A stretch of 64,000 nt of DNA from Agrobacterium vitis (GCF_013426735.1 NZ_AP023273.1:744001-808000); one strand, 5' to 3'; positions 53,666 to 63,721 are shown, numbered from the stretch's first letter. The notes: generated by a model not told the origin, from the sequence alone. Program-made: numbers and translations.

Positions 53666-54679
53666 TCATGTCCTCATATCCCGCATCCGTCGCGCCAAAA
53701 TCGGCAAGGCGATGGTGATGATCAGCAACAGACCGATGAAGATCGACATGACGATGCCCGGCACGTTCAACAGCCCCAGCCCAAATGTCACCAGGCCCAT
53801 GACGAAGGCGGCAATCACCACGCCGCCAATCGTGCCAGCCCCGCCGACAATCGACACGCCGCCCAGCACCACCATGGTGACGGCTTCCAACTCCCAACCC
53901 TGGGCAATCGATGGCCGTGTCGAGCCCAGCCGGGAGGTGAGGCAGACGGCAGCAATGCCGCTCATCAATCCGGTCAGCATAAACAGGATGAATTTAACCC
54001 GATCAACGGGAATTCCTGAAAATCTGGCTGCCAGCGGATTATTCCCGATCACATAGACCTGACGCCCAAAATTCGTGGCGTGCAGCAGCAACGCAAACAG
54101 CGCGGCCAACACAAGGAAGAGGACGAATTCGAAGGAAAACACCCAGGCCACATAGCCCTGACCAAAATAAGCGAAGCTTTCAGGATATTTTCCATAGGCC
54201 TGATCACCAAGCACGATATAAGAAATGCCGCGAAACAGGCTCATCGTGCCAATGGTGACGACGATGGAGGGCAGTTTCAGCCCGGCCACCAGCACCCCAT
54301 TGAACACCCCGCATAAAAGCCCAACGCCGATACCGATCATCACCAGGCCGGGCGTGCCGACACCCACTTGGGCTGCCGCACCCATGGCCGTCGAGGCCAG
54401 AGCAATGATTGCAGCGACCGAAAGATCGATCTCACCGGCAATGACCAGCAACGCCATGGCAAAGGCAATCATCGCCTTTTCAGTGAAATTGAAGGTGGCG
54501 TCCGACAGGTTCCAGGCGTCCAGAAAATAAGGGGAGGCCAGCGCGTTGGCGATGAAAATTGCGACTGCGACACCCAATAACAGCACTTCCCAACTGGCCA
54601 GCAGGCGGCGTATCGGCGTGCCGAGCTTGTCGGGAATACGGCGCTTGGCCGGGGTTTGTTCAACGGGTGCCATTGTCAT
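53666..54679 (-). CDS. rhaQ: Rhamnose ABC transporter permease
   Basis: CUT2-type membrane subunit, 337 aa. A polar 25-residue N-terminus precedes eight to ten hydrophobic segments. The family motif [18 protein letters not shown] lies near residue 79, and [29 protein letters not shown] near residue 258. AGGAGG lies about 8 nt before the ATG; the gene overlaps rhaP by ATGA. Confidence 0.92.
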   Translation of the reverse strand: MTMAPVEQTPAKRRIPDKLGTPIRRLLASWEVLLLGVAVAIFIANALASPYFLDAWNLSDATFNFTEKAMIAFAMALLVIAGEIDLSVAAIIALASTAMGAAAQVGVGTPGLVMIGIGVGLLCGVFNGVLVAGLKLPSIVVTIGTMSLFRGISYIVLGDQAYGKYPESFAYFGQGYVAWVFSFEFVLFLVLAALFALLLHATNFGRQVYVIGNNPLAARFSGIPVDRVKFILFMLTGLMSGIAAVCLTSRLGSTRPSIAQGWELEAVTMVVLGGVSIVGGAGTIGGVVIAAFVMGLVTFGLGLLNVPGIVMSIFIGLLLIITIALPILARRMRDMRT

Positions 54680-55677
54680 GCCGCAACCTCCTGAACCGTG
54701 CTGCCCGCGGCCCTATCGCGCAGGATGATCCGGCCCTTTCTGCGTTCGGCCCGGGCGTTGAACACCACGGCCAAAACAATCACCACACCCGATATCGCCA
54801 TCTGAGCGAAGGGGGAAATGCCGATGACAGGCAATGCATTCTTGATAACACCCAGGAATAAAGCCCCCAGCACGGTGCCTGCGACCGAGCCGATGCCCCC
54901 GGCAATCGAAATGCCGCCGATAACGCAGGCCGCCACGCTGTCCAACTCAAAACCGCTGGCAATATCCACATAAGCGACCGCGTAGCGCGACACCCAGAGA
55001 TAGCCGCAGAGGCCTGCAAGCCCACCTGACAGTACGAAGGCCAGAAATCGCGTCCAACCGATATCGATGCCCGCATAAACCGCAGCTGTCGCATTCCCCC
55101 CAGCGGCATAGGTGGCGCGGCCAAATGTGGTACGCCCCAGCACAACAGCCATGGCGATAACCACGATCACTGCAATCCATGCCAGAACCGGAAGCCCCAT
55201 GATGACAATGCGCGGCAGATTGAGGAAATCCGGCGTCATCTGATGAGCGTTGACCCAGGCGCCGCCGGACAGCACGAAAGCCATGCCGCGATAGATCGTC
55301 AACGTACCGAGCGTCACGACGATGGGCGGGATCTGCAACAGCCAGACGAGATAGCCATTGATTGCGCCGAGCGCCGCGCCGATCAGCACCGCCGCCGCGA
55401 TCAGCAGTACCAGCGGCAGGCCCGGAAAATTCGAATCCATCATCGCCACCGCCATGCCGGAAAAGGCCAGATTGGCCGCAACCGACAGATCGATCGATTT
55501 GGTGAGGATCACAGTCATCTGCGCCAGCGCCAGAATGATCAGGATCGATGTATCGTTAAAGATCGTCGCCAGATTGCCGGGCGAGGCAAAACCGTCTGCC
55601 CGGGTGGCGAACCCGGCGATCAGCAACAGGATAATGACACCCAATGCGATCTCGCGGTGTTTCAGCAGGCTTTTCAT
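54676..55677 (-). CDS. rhaP: Rhamnose ABC transporter permease
   Basis: Second CUT2 permease, 333 aa. Typical motifs: VILTKSIDLSVAANLAFSG near residue 57 and AACVIGGISIAGGIGSVAGTVLGALFLG near residue 247. The ATG at 55677 has GAGG 7 nt upstream; the GTG at 55683 in the earlier frame is less likely. Two permeases in one CUT2 system form a heterodimer, as in the known rhizobial rhamnose transporter. Confidence 0.92.
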   Translation of the reverse strand: MKSLLKHREIALGVIILLLIAGFATRADGFASPGNLATIFNDTSILIILALAQMTVILTKSIDLSVAANLAFSGMAVAMMDSNFPGLPLVLLIAAAVLIGAALGAINGYLVWLLQIPPIVVTLGTLTIYRGMAFVLSGGAWVNAHQMTPDFLNLPRIVIMGLPVLAWIAVIVVIAMAVVLGRTTFGRATYAAGGNATAAVYAGIDIGWTRFLAFVLSGGLAGLCGYLWVSRYAVAYVDIASGFELDSVAACVIGGISIAGGIGSVAGTVLGALFLGVIKNALPVIGISPFAQMAISGVVIVLAVVFNARAERRKGRIILRDRAAGSTVQEVAA

Positions 55678-55686
55678 TGTCACACC

Positions 55687-57222
55687 TCACGCATTGCCGG
55701 TTGCAGCGCGCACCAGAACTTCCGGTGACAGCGCCTCCCGCTCAAAAATTCCAGCCTGCAATCCCTCGCGCATCACCATTACCCGGTCGGACATGCCGAG
55801 GATCTCCGGCAGTTCAGAGGAAATCATGATGATCGACAGGCCCTCTGCCGCCAGTTCGGAAATAAAACCATGCACGGCGGCTTTGGAGCCGATATCGATC
55901 CCCTTGGTCGGCTCGTCGAGAATGATGACTTTCGGCTTGGTCGCCAGCCATTTGCCAATCACTACTTTCTGCTGATTGCCACCCGACAGCGTGCCAACCG
56001 GCACGGACAGGGCCGCCGCCCGCAGGTCCAGCCGCTCGGCATAGTGGCGCGCGAGAGAGAATTCGTTGACGGCCTTTAGAAAACCACGCGCCGAAACACG
56101 CGCCAGGGAAGGCAGCGACATATTCTGGTAAATCGGCATTTGCAGCGCCAACCCATGGCGCCCGCGCTCTTCCGGCACATAGACGATGCCAGCGGCAATG
56201 GCATCCGCAGTCGAGCGGATATCGACAACCTTGCCCTCCAGCGTCACTGTTCCTGAGGCCGGGCGGGTAATGCCAAACAGCGACTGGCACAGTTCGGAGC
56301 GGCCTGCACCGATCAACCCGTAAACGCCAAGAATTTCGCCCTTGCGCAATTGGAAGGAGATGTCCCGAAACTCGGTTTCATGGCAATAATGTGAGACGGA
56401 AAGCACCGGAGCGCCGATGGCAACGTCGATCTTTGGAAAGGCGTCATGCACATCTCGGCCGACCATCAACCGGACGATCTCATCCTGCGGCGTCTGTTGC
56501 AACAGGCCGGAACCAACCATCTTTCCATCGCGGAATACCGCGTAATTCTCGGCGATTTCATAGACTTCATCGAATTTGTGACTGATGAACAGGATTGCCT
56601 TGCCGTCTCGTTTCAGCCCCTCAACGATGCGAAACAGATCATCGATTTCCTTACGCGACAGGGCCGCCGTCGGCTCGTCCATGATAACGATCCGCGCTTC
56701 AACCGAAAGTGCGCGCGCAATCGCCACCAGATGCCGCTGGGCAATCGAGAGATCCTTCAATTTAATGGTTGGATCAATCCTGCTTTCCAGCCGGTCCATC
56801 AGCGCTCTGGCTTTGGTGTTGATGCCGTTCCAGTCGATGAAGCCGAAGCGGGTTTTCGGCGCATGGCCGAGGAAAATGTTTTCCGCAACGCTCAGTTCGT
56901 CAAACAGCACGGTTTCCTGATGGATGGCCGTCACGCCCGCATCGATGGCGGCCTGGGCATTGGCGAAGGTCACCGGCGAACCATCCATGACGATCTCTCC
57001 CTCATTGGGCCGGTAAATGCCCGTCAGGATTTTGACCAGCGTTGATTTACCGGCACCATTTTCGCCGATCAATGCCGTCACCTCGCCGGGATAAAGGGCG
57101 ATATTCACGCCATCCAGCGCCTTCACACCCGGAAAGATCTGCGAAATGCCGCGCATCTCCAATATCGGTGCGCGATCACCGAGCGGTACGGCATCAAGCT
57201 TTGTGGTTTGGACACTCATCAT
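55687..57222 (-). CDS. rhaT: Rhamnose ABC transporter ATP-binding protein
   Basis: Double-domain CUT2 ATPase, 511 aa. Domain 1: Walker A GENGAGKST near residue 52, Walker B IVIMDEPTAALS. Domain 2: degenerate P-loop GLIGAGRSELCQ near 297, signature LSGGNQQKVVIGKWL near 406 and Walker B VIILDEPTKGID. The first signature is degenerate (LSIAQRHLVAIARAL), as usual in this family. The ATG at 57222 is chosen over a TTG further up. Named as in R. leguminosarum; not the proton symporter called RhaT in E. coli. Confidence 0.93.
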   Translation of the reverse strand: MMSVQTTKLDAVPLGDRAPILEMRGISQIFPGVKALDGVNIALYPGEVTALIGENGAGKSTLVKILTGIYRPNEGEIVMDGSPVTFANAQAAIDAGVTAIHQETVLFDELSVAENIFLGHAPKTRFGFIDWNGINTKARALMDRLESRIDPTIKLKDLSIAQRHLVAIARALSVEARIVIMDEPTAALSRKEIDDLFRIVEGLKRDGKAILFISHKFDEVYEIAENYAVFRDGKMVGSGLLQQTPQDEIVRLMVGRDVHDAFPKIDVAIGAPVLSVSHYCHETEFRDISFQLRKGEILGVYGLIGAGRSELCQSLFGITRPASGTVTLEGKVVDIRSTADAIAAGIVYVPEERGRHGLALQMPIYQNMSLPSLARVSARGFLKAVNEFSLARHYAERLDLRAAALSVPVGTLSGGNQQKVVIGKWLATKPKVIILDEPTKGIDIGSKAAVHGFISELAAEGLSIIMISSELPEILGMSDRVMVMREGLQAGIFEREALSPEVLVRAATGNA

Positions 57223-57268
57223 CGATTGCACCAAATCAGGCCAAAAAGACCAGGAACAGATAAGGGTT

Positions 57269-57290
57269 CCCGGCGGCAGCTGCCGCCGGG
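57269..57290 (-). promoter_or_regulatory. Intercistronic hairpin between rhaS and rhaT
   Basis: Two perfect 11-bp arms (CCCGGCGGCAG and CTGCCGCCGGG) with no spacer, in the 105-nt gap after the binding-protein gene rhaS. Almost purely G+C, no T-run. It may stabilise the rhaS end of the message or dampen downstream expression, giving more binding protein. Confidence 0.7.
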
Positions 57291-57327
57291 TTCGATTGCC
57301 TCAGACTTCAAAAAAAAGAGATCCAGA

Positions 57328-58323
57328 TCAGAATATTTTTGAGAACTGATCGATATTCTTGGCATCGTAGACGAAAGGATCGGCCATCGCCGCTTCACCA
57401 TTGTCGCCGATCTTGATCTTGCCCATTCTTCCAGCCGGAACCTCGCTGCCGGGCTTGCCGGTCGCGTCACCTTTCACCAGATGATAGGCGATCTGGGTGG
57501 CGGAATAGCCGAGATCGATGGGATTCCAGATAGCGAATTCCTTGGTGGCACCGGACTTGATCGCGCCAGCCATTTCCGATGGCAGGCCAAGACCGGTCAC
57601 ATAGACCTGACCGATCTTGCCTGCGTCCTTGACCGCCTGCGAGGCCGCCAAGACGCCAACCGTGGTCGGAGCAACGATAACCTTCACATTCGGATGGGAG
57701 GTCAGGATGCCATTGGCTTCACGGTAGCTCTTGTCGGCAAGGTCATCACCATAGACAGTGGTGGTGAGGTTAAGGCCGGGGAAATCCTTCAACTGCTTCT
57801 TCATCTCGGCAATCCAGATATTCTGGTTGGTCGAGGTGGTGGTGGCCGACAGGATGGCAAAATCGCCCTTGCCATCAGCCAGATGGTCGGCGGCCAGTTT
57901 CAGGCACATCTTGCCGATCAACTCGTTCGAAGACGGATTGAGATGCATGATCCGTCCAGCAGGTGCCACGCCGGAATCCCAGGAAATCACCTTGATGCCG
58001 CGTTGTGCAGCTTTCTTCAAGGCAGGAACCACAGCATCCGGGTCATTGGCGGAAATGGCGATGGCATCGACGCCCTGGGCGATCAGGGAATTGATCACCT
58101 CGATCTGGCCTTCAGCCGTTGTTGTCGTCGGACCGGTATAGATGATCTTGACGCCACCCAGTTCCTTGGCCGCCTCTTCCGCGCCTTTGTTGGCCGCCTC
58201 GAAGAAACCATTGCCGAGCGATTTGACCACGATGGCGATTTTCATGTCGGCGGCATGCGCCATGCCTGCCGTCGTGACGAAGGCAATCGCCGCCGCACCG
58301 AACAATCGTCTTGAAATTTTCAT
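57328..58323 (-). CDS. rhaS: Periplasmic rhamnose-binding protein
   Basis: Type I periplasmic sugar-binding protein, 331 aa, with signal peptide (MKISRRLFGAAAIAFVTTAG, cut near MAHAA, residue 25). The mature N-terminus MKIAIVVKSLGNGFFEAANKGAEEA is typical, and the ligand region AISANDPDAVVPALKKAAQRGIKVISWDSG lies near residue 86. First structural gene after the regulator in the rha operon, followed by a strong hairpin that may secure its high level. Confidence 0.93.
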   Translation of the reverse strand: MKISRRLFGAAAIAFVTTAGMAHAADMKIAIVVKSLGNGFFEAANKGAEEAAKELGGVKIIYTGPTTTTAEGQIEVINSLIAQGVDAIAISANDPDAVVPALKKAAQRGIKVISWDSGVAPAGRIMHLNPSSNELIGKMCLKLAADHLADGKGDFAILSATTTSTNQNIWIAEMKKQLKDFPGLNLTTTVYGDDLADKSYREANGILTSHPNVKVIVAPTTVGVLAASQAVKDAGKIGQVYVTGLGLPSEMAGAIKSGATKEFAIWNPIDLGYSATQIAYHLVKGDATGKPGSEVPAGRMGKIKIGDNGEAAMADPFVYDAKNIDQFSKIF

Positions 58324-58377
58324 GTCTTTATCCTCCCAGATGTTGAACCCGTTAGCCCCAACCGGCGTACCGCTTCC

Positions 58378-59190
58378 TCAAGCGACCGAAGGGGCGTCCT
58401 CCCTGTCGGCCGAGGTCGAAGCCCGGACCGTCAAAAGCTTTATTCCAGCCGCCTCCACCATATGAGCGGCCTCTTCAGGCACGCCGTCATCGGTGATGAT
58501 GGTTGAGACGGCATCTAGCCCGCATAAAATCATGCTGGACCGCCGCGTAAATTTCGTCGAATCGACCATGACGATCAGCTCGTCGGCCTGGCGCATCAAC
58601 CGTTGCTCGCTCTGGATCACCAGCGCATCCGGCTCCATCACGCCCAGCGCGGAAATACCCTGCGCACCGATGAACATCCGGCGGGCATAAAAATTGCGGA
58701 TCGCATCATTCTCGAAAGGCGACAGGATCAGGCTTTGATCCCGGTAGATCGCGCCGCCCGGCACATTGATCGTACATTTCGAATGCTTGACCAGATGCTC
58801 GGCGATCGCAAAGGAATTGGTCATCACCTGCAAGCGACGCGCTGACATGAAATGCACCATCTGAAAGGTTGTGGTTCCACCATTGATGATGATCGAATCG
58901 CCTTCCTCGCAGAGTTCAACAGCGGCGCGCGCAATTGCGCGTTTCTTATCGATATTGACCGATTCCGACACCCTGAACGGTCGGGCAGCCAGATTGCCCT
59001 GCTGCGGTGGGTGCACCGCTTCCGCACCACCCCGTACCCGACGTAACTTCCCCTGGACATGCAGGGATGCAATGTCGCGCCGGATGGTTGCTTCGGACGC
59101 ATCCGTCAATTCGGCAATATCTTGCACCGTCACCACAGGCTTTTCCTGGATGGCGCTGAGTATAATGCGATGGCGTTCGCGTTCGTGCAT
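58378..59190 (-). CDS. rhaR: DeoR-family regulator of rhamnose catabolism
   Basis: Negative regulator of the rha operons, 270 aa. N-terminal DeoR helix-turn-helix (RERHRIILSAIQEKPVVTVQDIAEL, then SEATIRRDIASLHVQGKLRRVRGG, residues 3-54) and a C-terminal sugar-phosphate-binding domain (INGGTTTFQMVHFMSAR, about 115). ATG at 59190 follows AGGAGG by 5 nt; the frame to 59241 is in the promoter. Probably binds the 19-bp inverted repeats at 59232 and 59286 and releases them with a phosphorylated intermediate. Confidence 0.93.
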   Translation of the reverse strand: MHERERHRIILSAIQEKPVVTVQDIAELTDASEATIRRDIASLHVQGKLRRVRGGAEAVHPPQQGNLAARPFRVSESVNIDKKRAIARAAVELCEEGDSIIINGGTTTFQMVHFMSARRLQVMTNSFAIAEHLVKHSKCTINVPGGAIYRDQSLILSPFENDAIRNFYARRMFIGAQGISALGVMEPDALVIQSEQRLMRQADELIVMVDSTKFTRRSSMILCGLDAVSTIITDDGVPEEAAHMVEAAGIKLLTVRASTSADREDAPSVA

Positions 59191-59231
59191 GGGGTCCTCC
59201 TGAGCGAGTTTTAGGCCTAACAGATTGAAGA

Positions 59232-59250
59232 TGTCAATCATAAACGATCA
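59232..59250. promoter_or_regulatory. RhaR operator, left copy
   Basis: TGTCAATCATAAACGATCA is an exact inverted copy of the sequence at 59286-59304. Read on the minus strand it contains TTGACA, a -35 box for the rhaR-rhaSTPQUK direction. Position between the divergent rha operons makes it a clear operator candidate. Confidence 0.8.
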
Positions 59251-59285
59251 AAATAGATTATATTGCAACGCACAATGAACATTTA

Positions 59286-59304
59286 TGATCGTTTATGATT
59301 GACA
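59286..59304. promoter_or_regulatory. RhaR operator, right copy, with rhaDI promoter
   Basis: TGATCGTTTATGATTGACA, exact inverted copy of 59232-59250, 35 nt apart. It includes TTGACA (59299-59304); GATACC at 59323-59328 could be the -10 box with an 18-nt spacer. TTTATGAT is also repeated directly inside and next to the site, the repeat type of DeoR proteins. Repressor and polymerase would compete. Confidence 0.8.
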
Positions 59305-59390
59305 CACGCGATAAATTTGCGCGATACCCATAACAGGATGGAGCGTTCGCTGATATGGCGGGCCTTAAAATCACATTTGGGAGGATTTCC

Positions 59391-61502
59391 ATGACGGGCC
59401 AAACCGCAGCGGGCCAACCCCGCCTTCTCGACAATCGCTGGGATGACGTCTACGCCGAAACGCTGGATGAGGCAGGCAAGCTGCTTTACCGGTCCAACCT
59501 GCTTGGCGCTGACAAGCGCATTACCAATTATGGCGGCGGCAACACCTCGGCCAAGGTCATGGAAACCGATCCGCTCACCGGCCAAATGGTCAAGGTTTTA
59601 TGGGTCAAAGGGTCCGGCGGCGATGTCGGCACCATCAAACTCGACGGTTTCGCAACGCTTTACCAAGACAAGCTTGAGGCGCTGAAAGGTATTTACCAGG
59701 GCGTTCATGACGAAGACCGCATGGTTGGCTTCCTTCCTCATTGCACATTCAATCTCAATCCGCGCGCGGCGTCCATCGATACGCCGCTGCATGGTTTCGT
59801 GCCGTTTACCCATGTCGATCACATGCATCCCGACGCGATCATCGCCATTGCCGCGTCGAAGAACTCGAAAGAGCTGACAAAAGTGATCTTTGGCGATGAG
59901 ATCGGCTGGCTGCCCTGGCGCCGCCCCGGTTTTCAGCTTGGGCTTGATCTGGGAGCCTTCGTCAAGGCCAATCCGCAGGCCAAGGGCGTCGTGCTGGAAA
60001 GCCATGGCCTGTTCACCTGGGATAATGACGCCAAGGCCTGCTACGAGCTGACGCTTGATATCATCAACAAAGCCATCCAGTGGTTTGCTCGGGAAACAGA
60101 AGGCAAGGTGATTTTTGGCGGCGCGGCCACGCAAAGCCTGCCTTCCGCCGAACGTCGCGCCATTGCCGCCAGGCTGATGCCGGAAATTCGCGGGCGGATC
60201 GGCAAGGCGGAGCGCAAGCTTGGTCATTTCGACGATCAGGATGCCGTGCTGGAATTCGTCAATTCCAATCATCTCCAGCCACTCGGCGCGCTGGGCACCT
60301 CCTGCCCCGACCATTTCCTGCGCACCAAGATCCGGCCGCTGATCGTGGATTTCGATCCGAGCCAACCGGATGTGGATACAGTGCTTACCGGTCTCGATGC
60401 AGCACTCGAGGCCTATCGCGCCGATTACAACAGGTATTACGACAGCTGCAAACACGATAATTCTCCAAAAATCCGTGACCCCAATCCGGTGATCTTCCTC
60501 ATTCCGGGCGTCGGCATGCTGTCTTTCGCCAAGGACAAAGCGACGGCCCGGATCGCCGGCGAATTCTACGTCAATGCCATCAATGTCATGCGTGGCGCAT
60601 CCACCGTTTCGCAGTATCAGGGCCTGCCGGAGCAGGAAGCCTTCGATATCGAATATTGGCTGCTGGAAGAAGCAAAGCTGCAACGCATGCCCAAGCCGAA
60701 AAGCTTGGCCGGAAAGGTGGCTTTTGTCACCGGCGGCGCGGGCGGCATTGGCAGGGCTACTGCTGAGCGGCTGGTTGCGGAAGGGGCTTGCGTGGTTCTG
60801 GCCGACATTGACGCTGCCGCACTTTCTGAGACGACCGCTGATTTCACCAAACGCCATGGCGGTGATGCCATACGCTCGGTTCAACTGGACGTCACCCGCG
60901 AAGATGCCGTCATCAGCGCCTTTGCCGAGGCCAGTGTCGAGTTCGGTGGGGTGGATATTCTGGTCTCGAATGCTGGTATTGCCTCGTCCGCCCCCGTTGA
61001 AGACACCACACTTGCCATGTGGAACAAGAATATCGATATTCTCGCCACCGGTTACTTCCTGGTGTCGCGGGAAGCCTTCCGGCTATTCCGCAGGCAGGCA
61101 TTGGGGGGCAATGTGGTGTTTGTCGCCTCGAAAAATGGTCTTGCCTCCTCCCCTAATGCCTCGGCCTATTGCACGGCCAAGGCAGCGGAAATTCATCTAG
61201 CGCGTTGCCTGGCGCTGGAAGGCGCCGATGCCGGAATCCGCGTCAACACCGTCAATCCGGATGCCGTGCTGCGCGGCTCGAAAATCTGGAACGGCGAATG
61301 GCGAGAACAGCGCGCGGCATCCTCCAAGATCGAGGTAGACGATCTCGAGGAACATTATCGCAAGCGCTCGATGCTGAAGCTGAACGTATTTCCTGAAGAT
61401 ATTGCCGAAACCATCTACTTCCTGGCTTCGGATGCGTCGGCAAAATCGACCGGCAATATCATCAATGTCGATGCGGGCAACGCCCAGAGTTTTACGCGCT
61501 AA
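59391..61502 (+). CDS. rhaD: Bifunctional rhamnulose-1-phosphate aldolase / L-lactaldehyde dehydrogenase (fused)
   Basis: Fused enzyme, 703 aa. Residues about 25-400 are a class II aldolase domain (NYGGGNTSAKV near 46, zinc histidines in FTHVDHMHPD near 139 and ESHGLF near 203) that cleaves L-rhamnulose 1-phosphate to dihydroxyacetone phosphate and L-lactaldehyde. Residues 441-703 are a short-chain dehydrogenase (TGGAGGIG at 447-454, catalytic YCTAK near 623) that processes the lactaldehyde. ATG at 59391 follows GGGAGG. This fusion is normal for rhizobia and Bacillus but not for E. coli. Confidence 0.93.
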   Translation: MTGQTAAGQPRLLDNRWDDVYAETLDEAGKLLYRSNLLGADKRITNYGGGNTSAKVMETDPLTGQMVKVLWVKGSGGDVGTIKLDGFATLYQDKLEALKGIYQGVHDEDRMVGFLPHCTFNLNPRAASIDTPLHGFVPFTHVDHMHPDAIIAIAASKNSKELTKVIFGDEIGWLPWRRPGFQLGLDLGAFVKANPQAKGVVLESHGLFTWDNDAKACYELTLDIINKAIQWFARETEGKVIFGGAATQSLPSAERRAIAARLMPEIRGRIGKAERKLGHFDDQDAVLEFVNSNHLQPLGALGTSCPDHFLRTKIRPLIVDFDPSQPDVDTVLTGLDAALEAYRADYNRYYDSCKHDNSPKIRDPNPVIFLIPGVGMLSFAKDKATARIAGEFYVNAINVMRGASTVSQYQGLPEQEAFDIEYWLLEEAKLQRMPKPKSLAGKVAFVTGGAGGIGRATAERLVAEGACVVLADIDAAALSETTADFTKRHGGDAIRSVQLDVTREDAVISAFAEASVEFGGVDILVSNAGIASSAPVEDTTLAMWNKNIDILATGYFLVSREAFRLFRRQALGGNVVFVASKNGLASSPNASAYCTAKAAEIHLARCLALEGADAGIRVNTVNPDAVLRGSKIWNGEWREQRAASSKIEVDDLEEHYRKRSMLKLNVFPEDIAETIYFLASDASAKSTGNIINVDAGNAQSFTR

Positions 61503-61540
61503 ACCTCTGGTAAAAGAGAATGCATCCTTGGGAGGAAAGC

Positions 61541-62833
61541 ATGACAGACCTGAACATCACTGCGGACGCGGTTGCCGCAGACAATGACAAGCGGGCAAGC
61601 GCGCTAACGTCAGACTATACGGCGCTTGGCGAAAAGCTGGCGCGCAGCAATATCGACATCGACGCCATCACCAAATCCGTTTCCGCGTTTTTCGTCGCCG
61701 TCCCCTCCTGGGGGGTCGGCACCGGCGGCACCCGTTTTGCCCGCTTTCCCGGACTGGGCGAGCCGCGTCATATCTTCGACAAGCTCGACGATTGCGGGGT
61801 CATCCAGCAATTGACCCGCGCCACACCGAAAGTCTCGCTGCACATCCCCTGGGACAAGGCCGATCCGAAGGAATTGTCGGCCAAGGCCGCCACTCTTGGT
61901 CTTGGCTTCGACGCTATGAACTCCAACACGTTTTCGGACGCCGTTGATCAGGTATATTCTTATAAATATGGCTCGCTCAGCCATGTCGATGCCGCAACCC
62001 GGCAACAGGCCATCGAACACAATATCGAATGTATCGAACTTGGCGATCAACTCGGCTCGAAAGCTCTGACCGTCTGGGTTGGCGACGGCTCCAACTTTCC
62101 AGGCCAGAGCAATTTTACCAAGTCATTCGAGCGCTATCTCGCGTCGATGGCCGAGATCTACAAAACGCTGCCGGATGATTGGCGGCTATTTTCCGAACAC
62201 AAGATGTATGAACCGGCCTTCTATTCCACCATCGTTCAGGATTGGGGCACCAACTACCTGATTGCCCAGACGCTGGGGCCGAAGGCACAGTGCCTTGTCG
62301 ATCTCGGACACCACGCGCCTAATACCAATATTGAAATGATCGTGGCGCGGCTGATCCAGTTCGGCAAGCTGGGCGGCTTCCACTTCAACGACTCGAAATA
62401 TGGCGATGACGATCTGGATGCCGGTTCCATCGACCCTTACCGCTTGTTTCTGGTGTTCAACGAGCTTGTCGATGCGCAGTATCGCGGCGTTGAAGGCTTC
62501 CACCCTGCCCATATGATAGACCAGTCGCATAATGTGACTGATCCGATTGAAAGCCTGATTGCCAGCGCCAACGAAATCCGCCGGGCTTTTGCCCAGGCCC
62601 TGCTGGTGGATCGCGCCGCACTGGACGGCTATCAGAATGATAATGATGCGCTGATGGCAACCGACACGTTGAAACGCGCCTATCGCACCGATGTGGAGCC
62701 GATCCTGGCAAAGGCCCGGCTGGACGCAGGCGGCGCAATCGATCCGGTCTCGGCTTATCGTGCCTCCGGTTACCGCGCCAAAGTTGCGGCAGAACGGCCA
62801 GCGGTCAAAGGAGGCTCTGGCGGCATAGTATAG
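61541..62833 (+). CDS. rhaI: L-rhamnose isomerase (rhizobial RhaI type)
   Basis: Converts L-rhamnose to L-rhamnulose in the cytoplasm. 430 aa, TIM-barrel isomerase of the Pseudomonas stutzeri/rhizobial type, different from E. coli RhaA. Metal-site regions are visible: FSEHKMYEPAFYSTIVQDWG (near 226), LVDLGHHAPNTNIEMIVA (near 257) and GGFHFNDSKYGDDDLDAGSIDP (near 285). ATG at 61541 follows GGGAGG; rhaD ends 38 nt upstream. Confidence 0.93.
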   Translation: MTDLNITADAVAADNDKRASALTSDYTALGEKLARSNIDIDAITKSVSAFFVAVPSWGVGTGGTRFARFPGLGEPRHIFDKLDDCGVIQQLTRATPKVSLHIPWDKADPKELSAKAATLGLGFDAMNSNTFSDAVDQVYSYKYGSLSHVDAATRQQAIEHNIECIELGDQLGSKALTVWVGDGSNFPGQSNFTKSFERYLASMAEIYKTLPDDWRLFSEHKMYEPAFYSTIVQDWGTNYLIAQTLGPKAQCLVDLGHHAPNTNIEMIVARLIQFGKLGGFHFNDSKYGDDDLDAGSIDPYRLFLVFNELVDAQYRGVEGFHPAHMIDQSHNVTDPIESLIASANEIRRAFAQALLVDRAALDGYQNDNDALMATDTLKRAYRTDVEPILAKARLDAGGAIDPVSAYRASGYRAKVAAERPAVKGGSGGIV

Positions 62834-62939
62834 TTACACGCTCACAAACGGTTCTTGGTTCCAGTGAATTTTGAAGCTATGCATCAAGGGGCCGGGGCGG
62901 CAATTTTGTCGCGCCCGGTCTTTTCTGTCGGAGCCCTGC

Positions 62940-63662
62940 GTGTCCAACATTTCTCCCACATCCAGCCATCAGTCGCATCAATGCTGCCTCTGCCATAAAA
63001 CCGTTCCGCCAAGGCATTTGCATGCCGTCAACTCGATGCGATCTTCGTTGATAGAATTGATCGAGGCGCAATGCGGCCCCGTGGCCGCCGATGCCCGGAT
63101 CTGCGACGACGACCTGTCAGCACTGCGTCGCCAGCGGGTCGAAAAACTGCTTCAGGAAGAACGCGGTGAGCTTTCGGACCTTGACCGACGCGTGATCGCC
63201 GATCTTGGCCGCGATGTTTCCACGGTTCAGACCGCTGCGGCGGAGAACGAAAGGCCGCTTCGGTTTGGGGATCGCGCCTCGGACGCCGTCGCCTCTTTTG
63301 GCGGTTCGTGGCGATTCATCATCATCTTTTCCATCATCCTCGTCACCTGGATGGCAATCAACTCTATCGGGCTATTTCTTCGGCCTTTCGACCCCTATCC
63401 CTACATCCTCCTGAATCTGCTACTGTCCTGTGTCGCCGCAATGCAGGCGCCAATCATCATGATGAGCCAGAAGCGCCAGGAGGAAAAGGATAGGCAGCGG
63501 GCGGAAAACGATTACATGATCAACTTGCGCGCCGAACTGGAAATCCGCCAATTGCATGAAAAGATCGACCACCAGATGGCCCATCAATGGGCGCGCTTGG
63601 CAGAGTTGCAGCAGATACAGATCGACCTGCTTGAGGGACGGATTTATAAAAAAGATATATGA
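62940..63662 (+). CDS. DUF1003 family membrane protein
   Basis: A 240-aa inner-membrane protein of unknown function. N-terminal cysteine motif QCCLCHKTVPPRHL (near 13-26), probably metal-binding as in many DUF1003 proteins; then a charged helix. Two hydrophobic segments lie around residues 120-170 (FIIIFSIILVTWMAINSIG and YILLNLLLSCVAAMQAPIIMMSQ), followed by a long coiled-coil tail. I start at the GTG at 62940, which has GGAG 6 nt upstream and gives the usual N-terminus; the ATG at 62871 adds an arginine-rich stretch without similarity. Confidence 0.85.
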   Translation: MSNISPTSSHQSHQCCLCHKTVPPRHLHAVNSMRSSLIELIEAQCGPVAADARICDDDLSALRRQRVEKLLQEERGELSDLDRRVIADLGRDVSTVQTAAAENERPLRFGDRASDAVASFGGSWRFIIIFSIILVTWMAINSIGLFLRPFDPYPYILLNLLLSCVAAMQAPIIMMSQKRQEEKDRQRAENDYMINLRAELEIRQLHEKIDHQMAHQWARLAELQQIQIDLLEGRIYKKDI

Positions 63663-63721
63663 GGCTCCATTTTATTAGATTTATTTAATATTAAGGTAAG
63701 AAACTGGTTCTACATTGTTTC

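Noticed and set aside
59598..60884. 428-codon minus-strand frame opposite rhaD
   Set aside because: Antisense to the aldolase/dehydrogenase gene and without recognisable motifs.
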